Made by a program: the position numbers and the translations under genes. The notes under the pieces were generated by a model. It searched no databases. It was not told where the DNA came from and saw only the letters and a list, made by a program, of their open reading frames with translations. From contig JANXMS010000289.1 in NCBI GenBank assembly GCA_025354525.1, forward strand, positions 1 through 39,589: a DNA stretch of 39,589 bases, read 5' to 3'. Below are positions 23,795 to 31,848 of this stretch, in pieces (positions within the stretch are counted from its first letter, which is position 1; every line of letters begins with the position of its first letter). This DNA is from Acidobacteriota bacterium. Its GTDB lineage: Bacteria > Acidobacteriota > Terriglobia > Bryobacterales > Bryobacteraceae.

Positions 23795-25975
23795 TTGCAC
23801 AAATCAGCGCCCCTAGTATCGACCTTTCTGGCCTCGCTTGGGCTATGCCTCGGCGCTGACCTCACTGGCGATTCGCGCCTCGAACTGCGCTTGCAACAGG
23901 AAATCAATTCCTACTCCTCAGCCGTTGGTGACCAAGTCCAGGCCGTGCTGATCGCCCCCTACATTGTCAGCGGTCTTCTCCGCATCGCGCCCGGTGCCCG
24001 CGTTCTCGGCGAAATCGTCGAAGTCCGCCGCGTAGGCGTCGGCTTTGCTCGCGAAACCGCCACACTCTCGTTCCGCTTCTCGAAGGTCGAACTCCCCGAC
24101 GGAAACTGGGTCGAGACTCGGGCTCAAGTCGTCGCCATCGATAATGCCCGCGAAAAAGTCGATAAGGATGGACGCGTTCGCGGCATCCGCTCAACGAACA
24201 CCCCCGGCTTTCGCGCCTCCGGACTCTTAACCAGCCTAGCCGCCGTCGACCCCATCGCACTCGCCTTTTCCACCGCCGCTTTCGCCTCCGTGCTTCGCTT
24301 CTCTGAACCCGAGATTCGGCTTAAGGCAGGCACGGAATTGGTGGTCCGCTTGCTCGATGGAACCGGCTGGGAGCCGCTGCCTCCTCAGTTATTGGGGCTC
24401 GCCGAACCAATGCCGCCTGAGTTTCTTGCGCGCTTGCCCTATCGAACCCAAACACCCGGTCGGCGTCAGGAATCAGACCTGACCAACCTCGTTCTGGCCG
24501 GCGATCCGACCGCCATCGAACGAGCGTTCATCGCCGCGGGCTGGCAGATTCCTGAAGCTCTGAGCTCGGCCACCGCTTACCGGACCTTTCGAGCGCTCGC
24601 CGGAAATCACGAGTATCAGGATGCCCCGATGTCCACCCTGCTCCTCGAAGGCCAGGCTCCCGTCCAGTCCTGGTCCAAGGCCTTGAATACCTTTTCCAAG
24701 CGCCACCATCTTCGCCTGTACGCCACCAAAGAGGTGTGGGAGGGCAAACAAATCTTCACCGCAGCCGCCACCCAGGACGTCGGAATCAATTTCTCGCGCG
24801 GACGTGGCCTTTTCACCCACGTCATCGACGAAAACATCGATCGAGAGCGCAGCAAGGTCGTCAACGATCTCCTCTTCACCGGCTGCGTCGAAGCCGCCGA
24901 ACAGATACCCCGCCCGTGGGTTCCCATCGAAGCCTCTAACGCCACCGGCCAACTTTTGCTCACCGACCGAGCCGTCGCAGTCCTCGTCTTTGGCGACTGC
25001 CTCCATGCCCGCCGCTTCGATGAAATCGCCGCCCCCTCCCCCGGCCCCTATCGCGGCAACCAAGCCGCCCGGATTCTCCGCCAAACAGTGCTTACCGTAC
25101 GCAACGACCTCTTCCGCGGCAGCCTCATCTATCAAGGAGCGTCCATCCTAACCCAGGCCACCAAAAACTATAGCCGTAGTCGAAACTCGTTCCAGCCTCA
25201 ATCCGGCCCCACCATGGCCGGCCCCGTCGTCCGCTCTCCCAAGCTCCATCGCAGCCCCGCCGAATGGGCCCCTGCCTCGGTCGAACTCTCCGTCAACGGC
25301 GGCCTCATGGTCTTCAGTAGATCATCCGTCGGTGCCGAAGGCATCATCCTCCGGCTCGGCCACAACCCCTCCCAAATGCACGAACTCGTCGCCGCCAACC
25401 GCATTACCCCGGGCTTCGCCCTCGGCACCACGGTCACTCTGAACACATTCCGCTGGGTCTCCCACGAACTTGGCTTCGGCTATCAACGCGGGAATCTGAA
25501 GCTCGAACTCGACGGAGCATCCGGCGTCGTCGAACAAAAAACCGGCTACTTAACCCGCCAGTTCACCTCGAACACCCTCATCCACTTCCGACCCCGCGAA
25601 AGCCGCCTCCGGCCCTTCTTCGCCATGGGACCCGTCCTCCAACTCGTCCATCTCACCGACGCCCCGTTCACGAAAGCTCGTGGCCTCCTCCGCTACGGCT
25701 TAACCAACGTCGGCATCATCCGCTCCGCTTACAACTTCGAAAACGCCCCCCCTCTCCAAGGCGGAGGCATCTTCCAGCTAGGCGTCCAATTGGGCGGCGG
25801 CGTCCGCTATCGCCTCAGCGAACACTGGACCATGCGGGCCGACTATCGCAACACCTGCACCCCTCCCCCGGACCTCCTCCGGAAATCCCTCGAACCCCAA
25901 GTATTGCCCAATCAAATGCATCGCGGACGCATCTCCCAGCAACGCGTCAGCCTCGGCATCGCCTTCACTTTCTAA
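23795..25975 (+). CDS. LssY_C-domain outer-membrane-type protein, function unknown
   Basis: A 726-residue protein starting at a TTG just after GGAGG (unusually close), with a signal peptide (STFLASLGLCLGA). Residues 25-190 are a beta-rich domain (GDQVQAVLIAPYIVSGLLRIAPGARVLGEI). Residues 228-370 match the LssY C-terminal domain: DLTNLVLAGDPTAIERAFIAAGW, YATKEVWEGKQIFTAAATQDVGINF, THVIDENIDRERSKVVNDLL. The last 220 residues look like an outer-membrane beta-barrel, ending in alternating strands and Phe (VSLGIAFTF). LssY is linked to export of extracellular factors in other bacteria, but the domain's role is unknown. The stop overlaps the convergent peptidase gene by 11 bp. Confidence 0.8.
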   Translation: MHKSAPLVSTFLASLGLCLGADLTGDSRLELRLQQEINSYSSAVGDQVQAVLIAPYIVSGLLRIAPGARVLGEIVEVRRVGVGFARETATLSFRFSKVELPDGNWVETRAQVVAIDNAREKVDKDGRVRGIRSTNTPGFRASGLLTSLAAVDPIALAFSTAAFASVLRFSEPEIRLKAGTELVVRLLDGTGWEPLPPQLLGLAEPMPPEFLARLPYRTQTPGRRQESDLTNLVLAGDPTAIERAFIAAGWQIPEALSSATAYRTFRALAGNHEYQDAPMSTLLLEGQAPVQSWSKALNTFSKRHHLRLYATKEVWEGKQIFTAAATQDVGINFSRGRGLFTHVIDENIDRERSKVVNDLLFTGCVEAAEQIPRPWVPIEASNATGQLLLTDRAVAVLVFGDCLHARRFDEIAAPSPGPYRGNQAARILRQTVLTVRNDLFRGSLIYQGASILTQATKNYSRSRNSFQPQSGPTMAGPVVRSPKLHRSPAEWAPASVELSVNGGLMVFSRSSVGAEGIILRLGHNPSQMHELVAANRITPGFALGTTVTLNTFRWVSHELGFGYQRGNLKLELDGASGVVEQKTGYLTRQFTSNTLIHFRPRESRLRPFFAMGPVLQLVHLTDAPFTKARGLLRYGLTNVGIIRSAYNFENAPPLQGGGIFQLGVQLGGGVRYRLSEHWTMRADYRNTCTPPPDLLRKSLEPQVLPNQMHRGRISQQRVSLGIAFTF

Positions 25976-26783
25976 ACACGACCGCTTCTCCCACCCCGAA
26001 GTGACGCGCCGCTTGTCCCGGCCGATGCACATGCGCCTTTGCCTTTCCCACCACCGTCGCCGTCCCGTCCTCGCTCAGCAGCACCGCCGTCGCCTCATCA
26101 ATGCCGAGGCCCACAATCCCGGAAACGCCAAGTTTTTTCAGAAAAACATCTAACCGCCCCTCCCGATGCCGTGCCGTAAAATGGCTATCCGTGATCAGGT
26201 TCTCAAGGTGCCGAATCCTCAGAAAATCTTTCCCCAACGTGATCTTCTTGCTATTCGGATCCGCCTTCGCCTCCGCGGAAGTAACCGTATCGAACTCCGC
26301 CGAAAAATAGTACTGCCCCAACACCGCCAACCCTGCGCTGCTCCCACCCACCGGATACCCCGCGTCGATCCGCTCCTGCACCGCCGCCGCCAGCGGCGTT
26401 CCCTTCCACATCCGGATGTAGTTCCACTGGTCGCCCCCGGCAAAAAAGATCGCCTCCGCGTGCCGAATCTTGTCGACGACAAACAAATCAGCCGCCGCTT
26501 CCCGGCTCCGTACAATCAGCGTCGAAGCCGAATGCGCCGACCCCTGCTTCAAAATGTAAGGGTTGTAAGCATCGGTCCCTCGCGCCCGCAGCACCAGGAC
26601 GTCCCCGTTCCCACTCCGCTCAATCATCCAGCGGAACGCCGCGTCCACGTCGCCCCCGCCCCCCATCAGCACCGTCCCGCCAGTGCCCTTCGTCGTGATG
26701 TCCGCCGCCTTGCCAGCGCGAATATAAGAGTAAGGATCCTCCGCCGCAAAAAGCGGCAGAGCAAGTAGAACGAGTAGTTTCAT
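25965..26783 (-). CDS. Cyanophycinase-like serine peptidase (S51 family), exported
   Basis: A 272-residue protein with a short signal peptide (MKLLVLLALPLFAAED). It has the S51/class I glutamine amidotransferase-like fold: GGTVLMGGGGDVDAAFRWM, FFAGGDQWNYIRMW, and the nucleophile elbow GGSSAGLAVLG with Ser 149. Later DSHFTARHREGRL carries the conserved His region. Cyanophycinases cut cyanophycin to beta-Asp-Arg dipeptides, and relatives cut other isoaspartyl peptides. The start at 26783 overlaps the stop of the MFS gene (ATGA); the ORF-track start is twelve codons earlier. Coupling to a transporter suggests uptake of products, although the ACS-type transporter would favour sugar acids. Confidence 0.88.
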   Translation of the reverse strand: MKLLVLLALPLFAAEDPYSYIRAGKAADITTKGTGGTVLMGGGGDVDAAFRWMIERSGNGDVLVLRARGTDAYNPYILKQGSAHSASTLIVRSREAAADLFVVDKIRHAEAIFFAGGDQWNYIRMWKGTPLAAAVQERIDAGYPVGGSSAGLAVLGQYYFSAEFDTVTSAEAKADPNSKKITLGKDFLRIRHLENLITDSHFTARHREGRLDVFLKKLGVSGIVGLGIDEATAVLLSEDGTATVVGKAKAHVHRPGQAARHFGVGEAVVFRK

Positions 26784-27961
26784 CTTCGATTCCGTTGCAG
26801 CGCCAAGCCAGCAAACCACGATAACGTGATCGCCCCCGCAATCGCATAAAGTGGCAAATCAAACGAATGGGTTCGTTCCGTAATTACCCCAATCACCCAC
26901 ATCACCACCGCCCCCGCCAAACTTCCCGTCCCCCCCAGCAACCCCATCGCCGTTGACACTGAATCCCTCGAAACCTCCTGCGTAAACGTCAAATACATCG
27001 CCATCCACATCCCCAAACCAAAGTTTGATACCGCCAGCAACCCAATCAGTTGCGGTCGATCCACCGCCCAAGGCACGGCCGAAGCAAAGGCCACCAACAC
27101 CGTAGCCACCGAAAAGACCACCGTCCGCGAAAATCGCAAACAAGCCAACCCAAACGCAATGTACCCAAGATCCAAAGCCAAAAAAATCGCCGTCAAAATC
27201 CACTTCATCTCATCCGACCCCGGCACCATGCCCCGCTGCTGATTAAAGTAGGTCGGCAGCCAATTCACGTTGAAATATAGGATCGGGTTCACCGTGCTCG
27301 TGATCACCGCCACGCACCAAAATGACTTCGAACGCAGAATCGCCCCATAGCTGGCCGACGCCGGTCCCAGCGGCACTGGCGGCCAAATCGCCGCAAACTC
27401 CGGCCGCCGCGTGTACCAAATCCAAACCAAAAACCAAACCACTCCCAACAGCCCCACCACCACAAATCCCATTCGCCATCCCGCCGCCTGCGCCACCGTC
27501 AAAATCAACAACGGAGCAATCAACGCACCCACGCTCTGCCCGCTCGTGAAGATCCCGTTCCCCATCGGTCGCTCTTTTTCCGGCAACGCCCGCGAGACAA
27601 TCTTCAACGCCCCCGGCCAATTCGGAGCCTCCGTGATCCCCAGCAAAATCCGAAATACCGCCAAGCTCGCAAACCCCGACGTCAGCGCCGTCGTCAGCCC
27701 CACTAGCGACCACAACAGCACCGCCCCCCCATACGACGTCCGCAAATTCCGCCGATCAATCAGCCCGCCCACAACGAACTGCGACAGCATATAGGCGTAG
27801 TAAAAAAACGAAAAAAGCAGCCCCAGCTTCTCGTTGTTCAACCCCAACTCTTCCCGCATCAAAGGAGCCATCAAACTCAGCGTCTGCCGGTCTAAATAGT
27901 TAATCGTCGTGCCCGCTAAAAGAAGTCCGCAAAGGACCCAACGGGATGGAGAGGTGAGCAT
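26780..27961 (-). CDS. MFS transporter, ACS (anion:cation symporter) type
   Basis: Inner-membrane permease of 393 residues with about twelve hydrophobic segments. The family signature follows helix 1 (NYLDRQTLSLMAPLM), then FFYYAYMLSQFVVGGLIDR, and RILLGITEAPNWPGALKIVSRALPEKERPMGNGIFTSGQSVGA, typical of ExuT/GudP-like carriers for hexuronates, galactarate or related organic anions. I chose ATG 27961 (MLTSPSRW) over the ORF-track start 13 codons upstream, which runs into the divergent HAD gene. The two start codons are only 20 bp apart. Stop/start overlap with the cyanophycinase-like gene indicates an operon. Confidence 0.92.
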   Translation of the reverse strand: MLTSPSRWVLCGLLLAGTTINYLDRQTLSLMAPLMREELGLNNEKLGLLFSFFYYAYMLSQFVVGGLIDRRNLRTSYGGAVLLWSLVGLTTALTSGFASLAVFRILLGITEAPNWPGALKIVSRALPEKERPMGNGIFTSGQSVGALIAPLLILTVAQAAGWRMGFVVVGLLGVVWFLVWIWYTRRPEFAAIWPPVPLGPASASYGAILRSKSFWCVAVITSTVNPILYFNVNWLPTYFNQQRGMVPGSDEMKWILTAIFLALDLGYIAFGLACLRFSRTVVFSVATVLVAFASAVPWAVDRPQLIGLLAVSNFGLGMWMAMYLTFTQEVSRDSVSTAMGLLGGTGSLAGAVVMWVIGVITERTHSFDLPLYAIAGAITLSWFAGLALQRNRR

Positions 27962-27981
27962 CAGCGCTATTCTACTCTGTG

Positions 27982-28626
27982 ATGGTTGATTACGACGCAA
28001 TTCTCTTTGACTTCGATGGCGTCCTCGCCGATTCCGAAGCCCTCCACTACGCCTGCTGGGTCGAGATTCTAACGCCCCACGGCATCGAGCTAACCTGGGA
28101 CAACTACCAAGCCCACTGCATCGGCATCACCGATCGCGCCATGCTCGAAGTCCTCCGCCACCAAGTCGATCCTCCTTACGATATAAACCTCCTCTGGCCC
28201 GAGTACCCTCGAAAAAAGGCTCTTTTTCGCGAAAAGGCGGCCGCCAACCCGCCGATCGCCGACTCGACCCGCGAACTCATCCTCAGCTTGGCCGGGCTCC
28301 CTATCGCCGTCGTCAGCTCCTCCGGCCGCGCCGAGCTTGAACCAGTTCTTGAAAGTGCCGGCCTCCTTGGCTGCTTCAAAACACTCGTTTGCTTTGAAGA
28401 CGTCACCCGCCTGAAGCCCCATCCCGATCCCTACCTCGAAGGAGCCCGCCGCCTGGGTGCACAGAACCCGCTCGTCGTCGAAGATTCCGACGCCGGCGTC
28501 GCCTCCGGCCAAGCCGCCGGCTTCGACGTCCTTCGCCTCGATCATCCCGACACCTTGGCCGACCGGCTCCGCAACCATATCGGCGATGCCTGGACCCCCA
28601 TTCCGCTCAAGTCTAGAATCAGGTAG
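27982..28626 (+). CDS. HAD-superfamily phosphatase (beta-phosphoglucomutase-like)
   Basis: A cytoplasmic 214-residue HAD hydrolase. Motif I is ILFDFDGVLADSE near the N-terminus, motif II is AVVSSSGR, motif III RLKPHPDPYL with its Lys, and motif IV VVEDSDAGVASGQAAG. The helical cap after motif I (YACWVEILTPHGIELTWDNYQAHCIG) marks subfamily IA, which includes phosphoglycolate phosphatase, beta-phosphoglucomutase and many sugar-phosphate phosphatases. The residues that decide substrate are not diagnostic. The ORF track begins one codon earlier at GTG; ATG 27982 is preferred. It stands alone, divergent to the MFS gene. Confidence 0.9.
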   Translation: MVDYDAILFDFDGVLADSEALHYACWVEILTPHGIELTWDNYQAHCIGITDRAMLEVLRHQVDPPYDINLLWPEYPRKKALFREKAAANPPIADSTRELILSLAGLPIAVVSSSGRAELEPVLESAGLLGCFKTLVCFEDVTRLKPHPDPYLEGARRLGAQNPLVVEDSDAGVASGQAAGFDVLRLDHPDTLADRLRNHIGDAWTPIPLKSRIR

Positions 28627-28644
28627 ACTCGTAGCAATTGACTT

Positions 28645-30483
28645 ATGGGGAAGCTACTCGTAACTAGTGCTCTCGTCGCTGCGACGACCTTGATTGCTGG
28701 GGATCCGCATTGCCCCCGCTACCCTGACGCCGTCCGCGCCGAGCAGATGGAACTGCTCGATCTTGACCGCTCATTCCAGGCCCACAGCCGACGAGCCGCG
28801 TTTAACGCGCCCTCCAGCACAGGTGCCCAGCGCCAAGCTGTCTCCCGCCCGAACCTCGTCGACCAGCACCTGTTCGCCAAAATGGCCAACGATAACGTGC
28901 GCTCGGCATCGGCCTCCACCGACGCCGAATTCGTCCGCCGCATCCATATCGACCTCACCGGGCGCATTCCCACCGCCGAAGTCGTCGAAACCTTCCTCGC
29001 CGATTCAGCCGCCGACAAACGCTCAAAGCTAGTCGATCAACTCCTCAACTCGCCCGCTTACGTCGACCAGTTGACCACCTTCTGGGCCAACAAGTTCAAA
29101 GTCACCCGCTCCCACGAATCCATCGGCACCTTCGGCCGAAATACCTTTCACGAATGGCTCCGCCAATCCATCGCCGCCGACCGCCCCTACGATTCCCTCG
29201 TTCGCGAACTCCTCTCCGCCGCCGGCGAAGTCGACTCCGTCCCCGGCACCCAGTTCTTTGCCCGCTGGATGGACATCAACGGTCCCGTCCAGGACTCCTG
29301 GGACGATATCACCGACAAAATCACCACCACCTTCCTCGGCTTTAAAACTGAGTGCATCTCCTGCCACAACGGCCGCGCCCATCTCGAAAAAATCAATCTC
29401 TATCTCACCAAACGCTCTCGCACTCAGTTCTGGAAAATGTCCGCCTGGCTCTCCCGCATGGCCTTCGTCCGCTGGAGCGACGACAACATCGGATTCCGCC
29501 CCCGCGTCATCATTAACGACCGCACCTACGGCTCCTACTCCGGCTCCGTCTCCTCCGGCAACCCAGGCAACCGTCCCCCCCGCCTCGGCGCCGTCGTCGA
29601 ACCCGAATTCATTCTCACCGGCGCCCGGCCTCAGTCCAGCGAATGGCGCCGCGATTACGCCGCCATCCTCACCGCTGACAAACAGTTCGCCCGCGCCACC
29701 GTCAACCATGTTTGGGCCTATCTCTTCTCCCACGGCATCGTCGATCCCCCCGAAGCTTGGGACTTCGAGCGGACCGATCCAAAGCGCCCCCCTCCCGGCG
29801 ACTGGCCCATCCAAAATACCCATCCCGAGTTACTCGAAGCCCTGGCTGATTTCTTCATCCAGAATAACTACCAGTTCAAACCCTTATTCCGCCTGCTCGT
29901 TAACAGCGACGCTTACCAGCTCTCCAGCCGCTACGAAGGAAAGTGGGAGCCCGCGTTCGTCAAGTATTTCGCCAAACACGAGCCCCGCCGCCTCTCCGCC
30001 GAAGAGTTATACGACTCCTTAACCACCGCCACCCGCACCGAGCAGCCCATGATCGCCCTCGGCATCTCCCGCACCCTCACTTACGCTAACCAACTCCCCG
30101 ACCCCACCGAACCCTCTACCGACTTCCGCGTGACTGACTTCATGAACCAAGCCGGCCGCGGGAACTGGCTCACCATTGATCGTTCCTCCGAACCAAACAT
30201 CCTCGGTCTGCTCTACTCCATGAACGACTCGCAAAACGTGAACCGTTCTCTCGGTAACGCCTCTGCCGCCGTCAGCTCCCGTAACCGTGTCCTCCAAATC
30301 GACGGCGCCCCGGTCAGCGACGAAGAAGCCATCCGCCGCATGTTCCTCGGCACTCTCTCCCGCCCCCCCACCGATGCCGAAACCGCCAAGGTGCTCGCCT
30401 ACCGCGGCGGACTCCGTGCTCAGTGGCTCAGCGACCTTCAATGGGCCCTGCTCAACAAACTGGATTTCATCTTTAATTACTAA
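28645..30483 (+). CDS. DUF1549/DUF1553 exported protein with CxxCH
   Basis: A 612-residue exported protein (signal MGKLLVTSALVAATTLIAGD) with the two-part arrangement known from Planctomycetes and Acidobacteria. The N-terminal DUF1549 part has FVRRIHIDLTGRIPTAEVVETFL and YVDQLTTFWANKFK. A single CISCHNGRAHLEKIN (CxxCH at residues 237-241) could bind heme c. The C-terminal DUF1553 part has ARATVNHVWAYLFSHGIVDPPEAWD and RLSAEELYDSLTTATR. These proteins are always followed by a DUF1501 gene, as here (12 bp gap). Their function is not established; extracellular polymer degradation or heme enzymology has been suggested. Confidence 0.92.
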   Translation: MGKLLVTSALVAATTLIAGDPHCPRYPDAVRAEQMELLDLDRSFQAHSRRAAFNAPSSTGAQRQAVSRPNLVDQHLFAKMANDNVRSASASTDAEFVRRIHIDLTGRIPTAEVVETFLADSAADKRSKLVDQLLNSPAYVDQLTTFWANKFKVTRSHESIGTFGRNTFHEWLRQSIAADRPYDSLVRELLSAAGEVDSVPGTQFFARWMDINGPVQDSWDDITDKITTTFLGFKTECISCHNGRAHLEKINLYLTKRSRTQFWKMSAWLSRMAFVRWSDDNIGFRPRVIINDRTYGSYSGSVSSGNPGNRPPRLGAVVEPEFILTGARPQSSEWRRDYAAILTADKQFARATVNHVWAYLFSHGIVDPPEAWDFERTDPKRPPPGDWPIQNTHPELLEALADFFIQNNYQFKPLFRLLVNSDAYQLSSRYEGKWEPAFVKYFAKHEPRRLSAEELYDSLTTATRTEQPMIALGISRTLTYANQLPDPTEPSTDFRVTDFMNQAGRGNWLTIDRSSEPNILGLLYSMNDSQNVNRSLGNASAAVSSRNRVLQIDGAPVSDEEAIRRMFLGTLSRPPTDAETAKVLAYRGGLRAQWLSDLQWALLNKLDFIFNY

Positions 30484-30495
30484 CGGAGGCCTGCC

Positions 30496-31848
30496 ATGAA
30501 AATTCATCACAAACTCTGCGCCGGGCACGCCCCACTTACCCGCCGACACTTCTTATTCGGTGCCGCCAGCGCTTCGCTCCTCACCGCTCACGCCGATGCC
30601 GAGGTCACCTCCCTCCGCTCCGCCTCCCCCCGCGGCTCCGCCCGCGCTTGTATCTTCATTAATCTCAACGGTGCCGCCAGCCAGATGGACACCTTTGACC
30701 CGAAGGACGGCGTCTGGAACCCCCGCGACGCGGACATTCGCGACTACTCCGGCGGCCTCCGCCTCTCCCGCCGCTTCTTCCCCAAACTCTCGACCCAAAC
30801 CAACGACTTGCTCGTCCTCCGCTCCTGCGCCAGTTGGGAAGCCGCCCACGAACGCGGCCAGTTCTACATGCAAACGGCCCACTCGCAGAACCCCGCCCTC
30901 GCCGCCGAAATGCCCCACATCGGCGCCGTCATCGCCCGCGAGAAAGGTGCCACTGGCCTCATTCCCCCCTTCCTCGCCTTCAACCAAACCAGTCTTCAAG
31001 GTGCCACCTTTCTCGGTGGCCTCTTCCAGCCCATGATGCCCCCCGCCACCCGAAACGGCATCGGTACCCTCACCCATAACTTCTTCGGCTCCGCCCAGCA
31101 AAGCGAAGCCCGTTTCGAGAAACGCTTCAACCTCCTTAAGGATCTCGACGAACCCCTCCGCAGCGCGCCCTTCAATAGTGAGATGGCCGCCTATGGCAGT
31201 TACTACGAACGTGCCAAGTCGATGATGTACAACCAAGCCGTCGACGCCGTCTTCAAGTTTGATGCCAACGACGAAGGCCGTTACGGCAATACCGCCGTCG
31301 GCCGATCGCTCATCGTCGCCCGCAACGCCGTCCGCGCCAAAAACGGCGCGACCTTCATCAACGTTACCCAAGGCGGCTGGGATACCCACGTCGGCCAGTT
31401 CGATCCCGCCCAAGGCACAACCATCTACACCCTAACCAACGACTTGGATCGCGCCGTCGGCTCCCTCGTCGAAGACCTCAAAGCCAGCGGTGATTTCAAC
31501 TCCACCCTCATCGTCATGATGGGCGAATTCGGTCGCACCCCCGGCGTGCTCAACAGCCGCGCCGGCCGCGACCACTACCGCACGGTCATGTCCGTCGCCA
31601 TGATGGGCGGCGGAGTCAAAGGCGGCCGGGTCATCGGTGCCAGCGACGCTACCTCGGCTAACATCGCCGACCCCGGCTGGTCCGGCAACCGCGCCATTTA
31701 CGTCGAAGATATCACCGCGACCATCTACTCCGCCCTCGGCGTCGACTGGACTAAGTCCATCAACGACACCCCCTCCGGCCGCCGCTTCGATTACCTCGTC
31801 CAGTCCCAGGATCTCAACTTCCGACCCGTCGAAGAGGTCTTCGGATAA
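30496..31848 (+). CDS. DUF1501 exported protein (Tat substrate)
   Basis: A 450-residue protein with a twin-arginine signal (LTRRHFLFGAASASLLTAHA) and a clean GGAGG Shine-Dalgarno seven bases before ATG. The body matches DUF1501, a sulfatase/alkaline-phosphatase-like fold: CIFINLNGAASQMDTFDPKD near the start, and later TQGGWDTHVG, LIVMMGEFGRTPG and DHYRTVMSVAMMGGGVKGGRVIGASD. It is the invariable partner of DUF1549/DUF1553 proteins. The next gene begins on the base after its stop (TAA then ATG), so all three are one operon. Reaction and substrate are unknown. Confidence 0.93.
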   Translation: MKIHHKLCAGHAPLTRRHFLFGAASASLLTAHADAEVTSLRSASPRGSARACIFINLNGAASQMDTFDPKDGVWNPRDADIRDYSGGLRLSRRFFPKLSTQTNDLLVLRSCASWEAAHERGQFYMQTAHSQNPALAAEMPHIGAVIAREKGATGLIPPFLAFNQTSLQGATFLGGLFQPMMPPATRNGIGTLTHNFFGSAQQSEARFEKRFNLLKDLDEPLRSAPFNSEMAAYGSYYERAKSMMYNQAVDAVFKFDANDEGRYGNTAVGRSLIVARNAVRAKNGATFINVTQGGWDTHVGQFDPAQGTTIYTLTNDLDRAVGSLVEDLKASGDFNSTLIVMMGEFGRTPGVLNSRAGRDHYRTVMSVAMMGGGVKGGRVIGASDATSANIADPGWSGNRAIYVEDITATIYSALGVDWTKSINDTPSGRRFDYLVQSQDLNFRPVEEVFG

